A DNA stretch of 64,000 nucleotides. Origin: Pseudomonas fluorescens (GTDB lineage: Bacteria; Pseudomonadota; Gammaproteobacteria; Pseudomonadales; Pseudomonadaceae). Both the position numbers and the translations under genes were made by a program. Positions 50,611 through 59,274 of the stretch are shown in pieces (position 1 is the stretch's first letter; each line of letters begins with the position of its first letter). The DNA lies in assembly GCF_902497745.1 (NCBI RefSeq), contig NZ_CABVHJ010000005.1:186001-250000 (forward strand), in the 5' to 3' direction. Under the pieces are notes generated by a model. It saw only the letters and a program-made list of their open reading frames with translations, did no database searches and was not told the DNA's origin.

Positions 50611-51984
50611 ATGCTGTTTTATAGAGGTTTGAAACCGGCACTGAGTGGGCTGTTCTTGTTCGGATTGCTGGCTTTGACGCGCAGCAGTGTGGCGGCGCAA
50701 TTGGCGTTGCACGACGATGCCGTGGCGTTCAAGGTCCAGCCGATCGAGTTGGCCGCGCACGAGCGTCAATGGATTCGCGACAATCCCAAGGTAACGGTGA
50801 CGTCGGTGCAGTACCCGTTGTATCTGTTTCAGGATGAGCATGGGCAGTGGAGCGGTTTGAACAACGATGTGCTCAAGCGTGTGACGGCAATGACCGGGCT
50901 GCAGTTCGTGCATCAGGAGTCGTTTTCCACCGATCACATGCTCGAACGCCTCGAGAGTGGGGCGGCGGATATCAGTACGACCCTGGCCATGAGCGAAGAG
51001 CGCAAGACGTTTCTCGATTACAGTCACGCATTCGGTGGCGCGGGCTGGGTGTTCGTCGGTCGTGCTGACGCACCCCGGCTGGAATCGTTCGAGCAGTTGA
51101 GCAAACGAGTGCTGGTGTTGCCGGCCCGGCATGCGCTGGAAGACATGATCAGACGTGACTTTCCCTCGATCGAGATCCGCTCGGTCAAGACTTATGCCGA
51201 GGCGCGGGCGCTGGTCGAAAGCGGTGAGGCCTACGCCACCATCGAAAACGAAATCGGTGCGCAGCTTTACCCCTTGGGCCTGCTCAAGGTAGGCGGGCTG
51301 GTCGAAGGCAAATGGGAGGCCGATAACCTCGCTGTGCGCAAAGGCATGCCAGTGCTGCTGAGTATTCTCAACAAGGCCCTTGAGGCATTTCCTGCGGCGG
51401 AATTGCGGGCGATCCGCTTGAAGTGGCTGGAAGGTATTGCGCCGGCGCCGGTGCCGTCGGTCTGGCAGCAGCTGCTCGAATGGGGTTGCTGGGGCATGGG
51501 CGGACTTGGCGTGTTCGGTCTGCTGTCGCTGGTGTGGAATCGGCGACTGACAGCGGTGATCAAACTGCGGCGTGCGGCGGAAAAGGATCTGGGCGATCAA
51601 CTCGCATTCCAGCATGCATTGATCGACTCCATGCCGGACCCAGTATTCGTCCGTGATCTGCAAGGGCGGCTGATCATGTGCAATCGCAGCTATGAGGAGG
51701 CGTTGTCGGTGCGACTGGATCAGGTGCTGGGCCGGTTGCTGATCGAAGTCGATGCGTTGCCCGAGACGACGGCGCTGATGCTGCACGACGAGTTCATGGT
51801 GCAATTGCGCACGCGCAAATCACGTTTCAGCAAACGGCGATTGCAATTCAATAGCGGTCCCCGTGAGGTGTATCAGTGGACGGTGCCGTTCTACAGTGCC
51901 GATGGTCAACTGCGCGGGCTTTTGGGGGGCTGGACGGACATCACCCAGCGTCGCACAGAGAGCGGGTGTCGATGTCCGCATTGA
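50611..51984 (+). pseudogene. Truncated BvgS-type sensor: periplasmic and PAS domains without kinase
   Basis: A 457-residue reading frame. Signal sequence (LSGLFLFGLLALTRSSVAA), a periplasmic solute-binding domain (about 45-265; VTVTSVQYPLYLFQDEHGQW, AADISTTLAMSEERKTFLDY), a membrane helix (about 290-310) and a PAS domain (about 330-440; HALIDSMPDPVFVRDLQGR, GGWTDITQRR). In full-length BvgS/EvgS-type sensors the PAS is followed by the HisKA H-box, ATPase, receiver and Hpt domains. Here the frame ends about 8 residues after DITQRR and none of those is encoded downstream. I read it as a deletion. It may survive as a kinase-less sensor. GGAAG precedes the ATG at 50611. Confidence 0.8.
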
Positions 51985-52100
51985 AGATGGGAAATGTCCT
52001 ATACGACGCGGCTACTTTTCCGATGGGAGGCTTAGGACGGCTGCCCTAGAGTGACAACAACTGCGGTGAGAGTCCGCGATTGTCGCTCCAGAGGTCGCTT

Positions 52101-52508
52101 ATGCGCTCGCTTAAAGTCCTGATACTTGAACCCAATCCGTTCCAGCTGATGGCATTGCATCAAATGCTCAATGCCATTGGCATCTATGACGTACTGACAG
52201 CGCCGTCGCTGGCATCGGCCCGGTCTTCGCTGAGCCATCGTGGCGTGGTCGACATAGCGATTTGCGACCCGCAACTCAAGGGCGGCGATGGCCTGGCGTT
52301 GATTCATCATCTGGCGGTTCGGCGTGAGGCGCGTGCGCTGATCCTGCTCGGAACGGTCGCTTCGAGCCTGCTGAACGATCTCGAACCCTTGCTGTGCGAG
52401 CACCACCTGCGGCTGCTGGGGCGTCTGCAAACGCCGGTGTCGGCGGTGCTCATGCGCGGTTTGCTCGACAGTTACCTGATCGCTGCTTCGCCATCGCTCG
52501 GGAATTGA
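52101..52508 (+). CDS. Stand-alone response-regulator receiver domain, atypical
   Basis: A 135-residue CheY-like domain (MRSLKVLILEPNPFQLMALHQ). The usual acidic pair is replaced by Glu-Pro in LILEPNPFQ, while the phospho-acceptor Asp is kept in VDIAICDPQLKGGDGLALI. The conserved Thr/Ser and Lys positions look altered (ILLGTVAS; LGRLQTP). No output domain. AGAGG precedes the ATG at 52101. It follows the truncated sensor by 116 bp, so the pair is probably the remains of a phosphorelay. Confidence 0.75.
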   Translation: MRSLKVLILEPNPFQLMALHQMLNAIGIYDVLTAPSLASARSSLSHRGVVDIAICDPQLKGGDGLALIHHLAVRREARALILLGTVASSLLNDLEPLLCEHHLRLLGRLQTPVSAVLMRGLLDSYLIAASPSLGN

Positions 52509-52674
52509 CGAGGGCCGTTATTTTACTGTCATCTTCGCCGTGCATGCTCTGGCAGACCGGTGACGCTCCAGGGTGGGGGCGATCGGTATGCAGAACTTTC
52601 TTCTCGGGCCGGTGGTCATTTATTGTGAACACGCCCCAGGCACACAGTTTTCGGACTATTGAGTGGAGATCGAG

Positions 52675-52956
52675 ATGGAAAGTATCAGTCTATTGCTCGG
52701 TGAGGCTCTGAGCCCGTATCAGGTTTCGTTGTCTCCAAGCGGTTGCCACGGCGAATGCCTGTTGACCTTGAAGAACAGCAGCGGCGCCATTGTGGTGGAA
52801 CGCGAATTCAATCACGCACAACTCAGCGACAAGCGGCAGCTGACCGACGTCGTCGACGGCTTGCACCGTGACGTGCTGATCGCTGAAGGACGGCTGGAGC
52901 CCTGTGTGATCGCGGCTTTGCGCAATGCAGCCCTGGACAAACGTCCGACGCTGTAA
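52675..52956 (+). CDS. DUF3509 family protein
   Basis: A 93-residue protein (MESISLLLGEALSPYQVSLS) containing GECLLTLKNSSGAIVVERE and LTDVVDGLHRDVLIAEGRLEP, the usual layout of the Pseudomonas DUF3509 family. Function unknown; no signal peptide. ATG at 52675 with GGAG 6-8 nt upstream. A candidate small RNA follows. Confidence 0.82.
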   Translation: MESISLLLGEALSPYQVSLSPSGCHGECLLTLKNSSGAIVVEREFNHAQLSDKRQLTDVVDGLHRDVLIAEGRLEPCVIAALRNAALDKRPTL

Positions 52957-52999
52957 AGATGAAATATTTTTTGTGGGAACCTTCCTGCATCCCTGTCAG

Positions 53000-53119
53000 T
53001 CAGACCCCGTAACAGCAGGATCAAGCATTGTGCTCCGGTGCTTGTCGCTTGCTGCTACGGGTCCTTATGTAGGCCACGTTTAACCCCGAGTCGTCTCCCC
53101 ACTTCTCGGGGTTTCTTTT
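53000..53119 (+). ncRNA. Candidate small RNA with own terminator
   Basis: A long hairpin runs from CCCGTAACAGCA (53008) to TGCTGCTACGGG (53062), with CAAGCA/TGCTTG inside, and is followed 20 bp later by a terminator. The 164 bp between the DUF3509 stop and the terminator hold no gene. Stem plus terminator is the usual look of an intergenic sRNA; a 3' UTR of the DUF3509 mRNA is the alternative. Confidence 0.45.
53082..53119 (+). terminator. Rho-independent terminator
   Basis: AACCCCGAG/CTCGGGGTT around a 14-nt loop followed by TCTTTT, between convergent genes. Confidence 0.75.
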
Positions 53120-53132
53120 GTCTGCGATTTGC

Positions 53133-54113
53133 CTACTGCGCGGCCTGGCGTTCGAAGAACGCGCGGGCCTGATCCAGATAATCCGCTTGTCGCTCGGGGT
53201 CCAGCCACGCGGCGTAGAGCTGATTGAGATGCTCGTGAGGCAGGGTGCGCAGCAGTTGGTTGATCTCGCTGATGGCCTGACGTCCTTGGGTGGTGTCGGA
53301 ACACGCCACGTAGCCTGAGAGATATTTTCCCGTGCCGCGAATCGGATAAAACTCCAGTTCATCCTCGGCGATCTGCGCCTGCCTGGCCTGATAGCGGATT
53401 TCCGGCCAGTAACCCAGCACCACCTGCAACCGGCCCAGACGCTGCATCGACAGCAGATTGGTCAGCGCATCGTTACCGTAATGGGGCGTCAGTGCGCCGC
53501 TGGGTGCCTGATGCAGAATGTTGTCGATGAATTCGCCATAACTGCGCTCAGCGACCACGCCGACTTTTCTGTCGATGGCGGTCAGCAACGCCGACAGGTC
53601 GACTTCGCCGTCCACCAGATAAGGTTCAAGAACCGAGCGATCTTGCTGGCGCACCACCAGACCATTGCTCACGGCGCGGATCGCCGGAATCGAATACGCG
53701 ACCCACTGCGCGCGCTCCTTGTTCCACAGCAGTGCGGGATCGCAGGCAAACGGGTTTTCATGAAGCATCTGCAGACCACGGGCGCGATTGACCCGCATCA
53801 GCGTGTGTTCGTATTGCGGCATGCCGGCGATCAGCAACGGCATCAGTTGGTCGATCACGCCCTGACCCTTTTTCGGGCCTTCGAAAATGGTCAGTGGCGG
53901 CAAGTCGCGCAGCAGCCATATCAGCGTCGGTTTCGCCTGCGCTCCGGTCGACAGGATGAGCAAAAACAACAGGCCGAACAGCCGCCACGTCCACCAATGG
54001 TGGGCGCGGTTGGTGTGCGATGGCGACCGGCGTTTCAGCTTAAATGGCTCCGACTTCGCGCAGCTTGGCGATCTGTTGCTCGTCGTAGCCAAGGTCGTGA
54101 AGTACCTGCGCAT
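53133..54113 (-). CDS. Periplasmic solute-binding-like protein, TIGR02285 family
   Basis: About 300 residues of mature-like protein. A signal sequence (WWTWRLFGLLFLLILSTGAQ then A) is followed by KPTLIWLLRDLPPLTIFEGP, the start of a periplasmic amino-acid-binding-like domain; GKYLSGYVACSDTTQG is near the end. The family has no defined ligand. The start is doubtful: no ATG, GTG or TTG lies just before the signal peptide. The only ATG (54113) is 74 bp inside the CoA-transferase gene without SD. A CTG at 54038, one base after that gene's stop and 9 nt after GGAG, fits better but is non-canonical. Confidence 0.75.
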   Translation of the reverse strand: MRRYFTTLATTSNRSPSCAKSEPFKLKRRSPSHTNRAHHWWTWRLFGLLFLLILSTGAQAKPTLIWLLRDLPPLTIFEGPKKGQGVIDQLMPLLIAGMPQYEHTLMRVNRARGLQMLHENPFACDPALLWNKERAQWVAYSIPAIRAVSNGLVVRQQDRSVLEPYLVDGEVDLSALLTAIDRKVGVVAERSYGEFIDNILHQAPSGALTPHYGNDALTNLLSMQRLGRLQVVLGYWPEIRYQARQAQIAEDELEFYPIRGTGKYLSGYVACSDTTQGRQAISEINQLLRTLPHEHLNQLYAAWLDPERQADYLDQARAFFERQAAQ

Positions 54114-55239
54114 TGTGTTCACCCAGTTGCGGCCCGACCCATTCTGAACTGCCCGGTGTCTCAGAGAGTTTCGGCACAATGCCCGGCATCTTGAAATCTT
54201 TGCCGTCGGGCAGTTTCGCGTGCAGGAACATCTCCCGGGCCAGATACTGCGGATCGTTAAACATGTCCTCGGCGCTGAAGATCCGGCTGACCGGCACCTC
54301 GGCCTGATTGAGCAGGTCGAGCACGGTTTGCAATGGCAGCGAATTGACCCAGCGATCGATCACGCCGTACAACTCGTCGCGGCGATTGTCACGGCCATCG
54401 TTGCTGGCCAGCGTCGGATCGTTGGCCAGATCTTCGCGGCCGATGATCAGCATGAAGCGTTTGAAGATCGCGTCACCGTTGGCGCCGATCTGCACATGTT
54501 TGCCGTCAGCGCTGGTATGAATCGAAGAGGGTGTAATGCCCGGCATGATGTTGCCGGTGCGCTCGCGGATAAAACCGAACACGTCGAATTCCGGCACCAT
54601 GCTTTCCATCATCGCGAAAATCGCTTCGTACAACGCCACATCGACAACCTGGCCTGTGCCGCCGTTGACTTCGCGATGACGCAGCGCCATTAACGCGCCG
54701 ATCACGCCCCACAGCGCGGCTATCGAATCGCCGATGGAAATGCCGGTGCGCACCGGCGGCCGGTCTTCGAAACCGGTGATGTAGCGCAGACCGCCCATGG
54801 ACTCGCCAACCGCGCCGAAGCCTGGCTGATCTTTCATCGGTCCGGTCTGACCGAAACCGGACAGGCGCACCATTACCAGTTTCGGGTTCAGCGCGTGCAG
54901 GGTTTCCCAACTCAGGCCAAGTTTTTCCAGCACGCCGGGGCGAAAGTTCTCGATCAGGATGTCCGCTTCACTGAGCAGTTTTTTCAGGATCGCCAAGCCG
55001 TCAGGGTGTTTGAGGTTCAGCGTCAGCGACTTTTTATTGCGTGCCTGGACGAACCACCACAAGGATGTGCCTTCGTACAATTTGCGCCATTTGCGCAGCG
55101 GATCACCGCCGTCCGGTGACTCGATCTTGATCACTTCGGCGCCGAACTCGCCGCAAATACGCGAGGCAAACGGCCCGGCAATCAATGTACCCAATTCAAT
55201 GACTTTCACACCGCTGAGCGGTTTGTTGGCGAACGGCAT
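54040..55239 (-). CDS. CaiB/BaiF family CoA transferase
   Basis: A 399-residue class III CoA transferase. N-terminal LSGVKVIELGTLIAGPFASR, AEVIKIESPDGGDPLRKW, NKKSLTLNLKHPDG and IENFRPGVLEKLGLSWETL are characteristic; the catalytic Asp is expected in RTGISIGDSIAALWG. It moves CoA between organic acids; the substrate is not evident. It is followed immediately by the TIGR02285 gene on the same strand and is divergent from yaeQ. Confidence 0.92.
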   Translation of the reverse strand: MPFANKPLSGVKVIELGTLIAGPFASRICGEFGAEVIKIESPDGGDPLRKWRKLYEGTSLWWFVQARNKKSLTLNLKHPDGLAILKKLLSEADILIENFRPGVLEKLGLSWETLHALNPKLVMVRLSGFGQTGPMKDQPGFGAVGESMGGLRYITGFEDRPPVRTGISIGDSIAALWGVIGALMALRHREVNGGTGQVVDVALYEAIFAMMESMVPEFDVFGFIRERTGNIMPGITPSSIHTSADGKHVQIGANGDAIFKRFMLIIGREDLANDPTLASNDGRDNRRDELYGVIDRWVNSLPLQTVLDLLNQAEVPVSRIFSAEDMFNDPQYLAREMFLHAKLPDGKDFKMPGIVPKLSETPGSSEWVGPQLGEHNAQVLHDLGYDEQQIAKLREVGAI

Positions 55240-55385
55240 ACTGAATCCTGTAGGACAAGGCTAAGCAGATACAGCGTTTTAACATAGCCGGCTGTCAGAC
55301 GCCGCAGGTTGATCGCCATCAATTCGATGATTGCCTACCGCATCGGTTAGACTTGCCGACTTTCCTCGTATCAAGAAGCCCGTTC

Positions 55386-55928
55386 ATGGCCCAGCCGTCC
55401 ACTACCTACAAGTTTGAACTGAACCTCACCGACCTCGACCGCAGTGTCTACGAGAGCGTCAAGCAGACCATCGCCCGTCACCCTTCGGAAACCGAAGAGC
55501 GCATGACCGTGCGACTGCTGGCCTATGCGCTCTGGTACAACGAGCAGTTGTCGTTTGGCCGTGGTCTGTCAGACGTGGATGAACCTGCGCTGTGGGAAAA
55601 GAGCCTGGATGATCGCGTCCTGCACTGGATCGAAGTGGGCCAGCCTGACGCCGATCGCCTGACCTGGTGCTCGCGTCGCACCGAGCGTACCAGCCTGTTG
55701 GCTTACGGCAGCCTGCGCGTTTGGGAAACCAAAGTGATCCCGGCGATCAAGAACCTGAAGAACGTCAACATCGCCGCCGTCCCGCAGGAAGTGCTGGAGA
55801 CGCTGGCCAAGGACATGCCCCGCGTCATCAAGTGGGACGTAATGATCAGCGAAGGGACGATCTTCGTTACCGACGACCGTGGTCAGCACGAGGTCCAGTT
55901 GCAATGGCTGCAAGGTGAGCGCGGCTGA
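55386..55928 (+). CDS. yaeQ: YaeQ family protein
   Basis: A 180-residue protein, MAQPSTTYKFELNLTDLDRS, with SVYESVKQTIARHPSETEER and WDVMISEGTIFVTDD, typical of YaeQ. The family has a PD-(D/E)XK nuclease-like fold; its role is unsettled. The ATG at 55386 is preferred over an in-frame start 33 bp upstream. 55 bp before recJ, as in other Pseudomonas. Confidence 0.92.
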   Translation: MAQPSTTYKFELNLTDLDRSVYESVKQTIARHPSETEERMTVRLLAYALWYNEQLSFGRGLSDVDEPALWEKSLDDRVLHWIEVGQPDADRLTWCSRRTERTSLLAYGSLRVWETKVIPAIKNLKNVNIAAVPQEVLETLAKDMPRVIKWDVMISEGTIFVTDDRGQHEVQLQWLQGERG

Positions 55929-55983
55929 TCCAGCGCCCTCAACTGATTAATCCCACGTATTAAAGAGAAGTCTCTGTCACCCC

Positions 55984-57693
55984 ATGCGTATCGAACCTCG
56001 TCAACTGCCTGCCACGCTGCCCTTTCTGGGTGATATTCCGCCGCTGCTGACCCGCCTGTACGCGGCGCGGGGCGTGCAGTCCGAGGCGGAGCTGGACAAG
56101 AGTCTGGCGCGGTTGATCCCGTTTCAGCAGCTCAAGGGCATCGACGCGGCGGTGGACTTGCTGGTGACAGCGCTGGAACAACGCCAGCGCATTCTCATCG
56201 TCGGCGACTTCGATGCGGACGGCGCGACGGCCAGCACGGTTGGCATGCTTGGTTTGCGTCTGCTCGGTGCGGCGCACGTCGATTATCTGGTGCCGAACCG
56301 TTTCGAATATGGCTATGGCCTGACCCCGGAAATCGTCGAAGTGGCGATGACCCGCGAGCCGCATTTGCTGGTCACCGTGGATAACGGCATCTCCAGCGTT
56401 GAAGGCGTGGCCGCCGCCAAACGCCATGGCCTCAAAGTGCTGATCACCGACCACCACTTGCCGGGCGATGAACTGCCACAGGCCGATGCGCTGGTCAATC
56501 CGAATCAGCCCGGTTGCGAGTTTCCGAGCAAGGCACTGGCCGGCGTCGGGGTGATTTTTTATGTGTTGATGGCGTTGCGCGCGCGTTTGCGCAGCCTCGG
56601 TTGGTACGAGAACAAGCCGCAGCCGAACATCGGTGAACTGCTGGATCTGGTGGCGCTGGGCAGCGTCGCCGACGTGGTGCCGCTGGACGCTAACAACCGG
56701 ATTCTGGTGCATCAGGGGCTTGAGCGAATTCGCGCCGGTCGCGCACGGCCGGGGATCAAAGCGATCCTTGAAGTGGCCAAGCGTGACGCTGCACGCATTA
56801 CCTCCACCGACCTCGGGTTTATCGTCGGCCCGCGCCTGAATGCCGCTGGACGGCTGGATGACATGAGCCTGGGCATCGAATGCCTGCTCACCGCCGACGC
56901 CAACCTGGCCCGGGAAATGGCTGCGCAACTGGACGGCATGAACCAGGATCGCAAATCCATCGAGCAGGGCATGCAGCGTGAGGCGCTGGCGCAGCTCAAG
57001 GACTTGCCGGTGGAGTCGATGCCGTTTGGTCTGTGCCTGTTCGATCCGGAATGGCACCAAGGCGTGATCGGGATTCTCGCGTCGCGCATGAAAGAACGTT
57101 ATTTCCGTCCGACCATTGCCTTTGCTGATGCGGGCGATGGTTTGCTCAAGGGCTCGGGGCGCTCTGTTCAGGGCTTCCACATCCGTGACGCACTGAGCGT
57201 TGTCGCGGCGCAGCATCCGAACCTGATCGCCAAATACGGTGGCCACGCGATGGCCGCCGGTCTGACCTTGCCGCAAGAGAATTTTCCGCTGTTCGCCGAG
57301 GCATTCGACGCTGAAGTGCGTAGGCAACTTCGCGAGGAAGACCTGACCGGGCGCATGTTGACCGATGGCACGCTGGCGGTTGAAGAGTTCCACCTTGAAC
57401 TGGCCCGTGCCCTGCGCCATGCCGGGCCTTGGGGGCAGCACTTTCCTGAGCCGCTGTTTCATGGTGTGTTTCAGTTGGTTGAGCAGCGAGTGGTCGGTGA
57501 GCGGCACCTGAAAGTGGTGCTGAAGAGCGAGTGTGGCTCGGTGAAGCTGGACGGTATTGCGTTTGGCGTTGATCGCGATATCTGGCCCAACCCGACGATT
57601 CAGTGGGTTGAACTGGCTTACAAGCTCGACGTTAATGAGTTTCGCGGGAATGAGACTGTACAACTGATGATTGCCCACATCGAACCGCGCTGA
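55984..57693 (+). CDS. recJ: Single-stranded-DNA-specific exonuclease RecJ
   Basis: A 569-residue 5'-3' exonuclease of the DHH superfamily. Motifs: GDFDADGATAS (motif I), VDNGISS, TDHHLPG (DHH), VALGSVADVVPLD; DHHA1 domain with GSGRSVQGFHIRDAL and YGGHAMAAGLTL; C-terminal OB fold. Works in RecFOR recombination repair and mismatch repair. A REPIN lies immediately after the stop. Confidence 0.97.
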   Translation: MRIEPRQLPATLPFLGDIPPLLTRLYAARGVQSEAELDKSLARLIPFQQLKGIDAAVDLLVTALEQRQRILIVGDFDADGATASTVGMLGLRLLGAAHVDYLVPNRFEYGYGLTPEIVEVAMTREPHLLVTVDNGISSVEGVAAAKRHGLKVLITDHHLPGDELPQADALVNPNQPGCEFPSKALAGVGVIFYVLMALRARLRSLGWYENKPQPNIGELLDLVALGSVADVVPLDANNRILVHQGLERIRAGRARPGIKAILEVAKRDAARITSTDLGFIVGPRLNAAGRLDDMSLGIECLLTADANLAREMAAQLDGMNQDRKSIEQGMQREALAQLKDLPVESMPFGLCLFDPEWHQGVIGILASRMKERYFRPTIAFADAGDGLLKGSGRSVQGFHIRDALSVVAAQHPNLIAKYGGHAMAAGLTLPQENFPLFAEAFDAEVRRQLREEDLTGRMLTDGTLAVEEFHLELARALRHAGPWGQHFPEPLFHGVFQLVEQRVVGERHLKVVLKSECGSVKLDGIAFGVDRDIWPNPTIQWVELAYKLDVNEFRGNETVQLMIAHIEPR

Positions 57694-57694
57694 C

Positions 57695-57764
57695 GCCTTC
57701 GCGAGCAGGCTCGCTCCCACAGGTGCGGTGTTGTCCTTGTGGGAGCGAGCCTGCTCGCGAAGGC
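57695..57764. repeat. REPIN (GTGGGAGCGAGC type) after recJ
   Basis: GCCTTCGCGAGCAGGCTCGC plus TCCCACAG and the inverted copy TTGTGGGAGCGAGCCTGCTC plus GCGAAGGC. Confidence 0.9.
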
Positions 57765-57961
57765 GGACTTTCACACACAGAATCACTCTGAACCCTCCCT
57801 CATCCGCGGTTGTCGACTAGGCTCTAAGCACTGCTTGATTGGCCTTGTGACGTCTTGTCGAATTTTTTGCCCGCGGGGGCGGGTGCTGCACCTTTTTCCT
57901 GTCACTCGTCGACTATTCAAACAGAACCCTGGAGCCTGCCCACCGATTTGAGAGGTGCCCC

Positions 57962-59068
57962 ATGAGTCTGCTGCTTGAACCCTTCACCCTGCGCCAACTG
58001 ACCCTGCCCAACCGCATCGCCGTGTCACCGATGTGCCAATACTCGAGCGTCGATGGCTTGGCCAACGACTGGCATCTGGTGCATCTCGGCAGCCGTGCGG
58101 TGGGCGGCGCCGGCCTGGTATTCACCGAAGCCACGGCGGTTACCGCCGACGGGCGGATTACCGCCGAAGACCTTGGCCTGTGGAACGACGAACAGATCGA
58201 ACCGCTGCAGCGCATTACCCGATTCATCACGTCGCAAGGCGCAGTCGCCGGCATTCAACTGGCCCACGCCGGGCGTAAGGCCAGCACCCACCGGCCGTGG
58301 ATCGGCAAACATGGCAGCGTCAAACCCGATGATGGCGGCTGGACACCGGTCGGGCCGTCGCCGATTGCCTTTGACCCGCAACACACTCAACCGAAACAGC
58401 TCGACGAAGGGCAGATTGCTGACGTCATTCAGGCATTTGTCGATGCCGCAAAGCGCGCGCTTAAGGCGGGTTTCAGCGTGGTTGAAGTACACGCCGCGCA
58501 TGGTTATCTGCTGCATCAATTTCTCTCGCCGCTGAGCAATCAGCGCCGCGATCAATACGGTGGTTCGTTTGAGAACCGTATTCGTCTGGTGCTGCAAGTG
58601 ACTGAAGCGGTGAGGGCGGTCTGGCCTGAGGAGTTGCCGGTGTTTGTTCGCGTGTCGGCGACTGACTGGGTGGAAGACGGCTGGAATCCGGACGAAACCG
58701 TGGAGCTGGCGCGACGTCTGCACACTCTGGGCGCCGATCTTATCGACGTATCGTCGGGCGGGACGGCGGCCAACGCTGAAATCCCCGTCGGGCCGGGTTA
58801 TCAGACGCGTTTCGCCGAACGCGTACGCAAAGAGTCAGGCATCGCCACCGGCACCGTGGGAATGATTACCGAGCCGGCACAGGCCGAGCACATTCTGCGC
58901 ACCTGTCAGGCCGACATCATCTTCCTCGCCCGCGAGCTGCTGCGGGATCCGTACTGGCCGCTGCATGCCGATGATGATCTGGGTGGACGCAAAGCGGTGT
59001 GGCCGGCGCAGTATCAGCGTGCGACCCATCGGGATCAGCCGATTCATGAGTCTGATCTGCGCGATTGA
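57962..59068 (+). CDS. NADH:flavin oxidoreductase, old yellow enzyme family
   Basis: A 368-residue FMN TIM-barrel. LTLPNRIAVSPMCQYSSVDG, IQLAHAGRKAST, EVHAAHGYLLHQFLSPLSN and NQRRDQYGGSFENR are typical of the YqjM/XenA subgroup of ene-reductases, with the substrate His residues in HAAHG and the Cys in SPMCQYSS. It reduces activated C=C bonds or nitro-esters using NAD(P)H. GAGAGGTG precedes the ATG. A strong terminator follows. Confidence 0.93.
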   Translation: MSLLLEPFTLRQLTLPNRIAVSPMCQYSSVDGLANDWHLVHLGSRAVGGAGLVFTEATAVTADGRITAEDLGLWNDEQIEPLQRITRFITSQGAVAGIQLAHAGRKASTHRPWIGKHGSVKPDDGGWTPVGPSPIAFDPQHTQPKQLDEGQIADVIQAFVDAAKRALKAGFSVVEVHAAHGYLLHQFLSPLSNQRRDQYGGSFENRIRLVLQVTEAVRAVWPEELPVFVRVSATDWVEDGWNPDETVELARRLHTLGADLIDVSSGGTAANAEIPVGPGYQTRFAERVRKESGIATGTVGMITEPAQAEHILRTCQADIIFLARELLRDPYWPLHADDDLGGRKAVWPAQYQRATHRDQPIHESDLRD

Positions 59069-59085
59069 GTTGGTAGCGGTAAAGC

Positions 59086-59123
59086 AAAAAGCCCCGGTCA
59101 GTGATGGCCGGGGCTTTGTTTTT
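59086..59123 (+). terminator. Rho-independent terminator after the flavin oxidoreductase
   Basis: AAAGCCCCGGTC/GGCCGGGGCTTT followed by a T-rich tract. Confidence 0.88.
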
Positions 59124-59152
59124 TATCTGCTGAATGTGTTTTGCCTGTGCAG

Positions 59153-59250
59153 CCTTCGCGAGCAAGCTCGCTCCCACATTGGATCGATGTCGGTCATGAT
59201 TTTTGTAATCGGCCGAGATCAACTGTGGGAGCGAGCTTGCTCGCGAAGAG
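59153..59250. repeat. REPIN (GTGGGAGCGAGC type)
   Basis: CCTTCGCGAGCAAGCTCGCT plus CCCACA, then CTGTGGGAGCGAGCTTGCTC plus GCGAAG, just before the opgD stop on the opposite strand. Confidence 0.9.
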
Positions 59251-59274
59251 GCCCGCCCAAACGCTAGAGAATCA

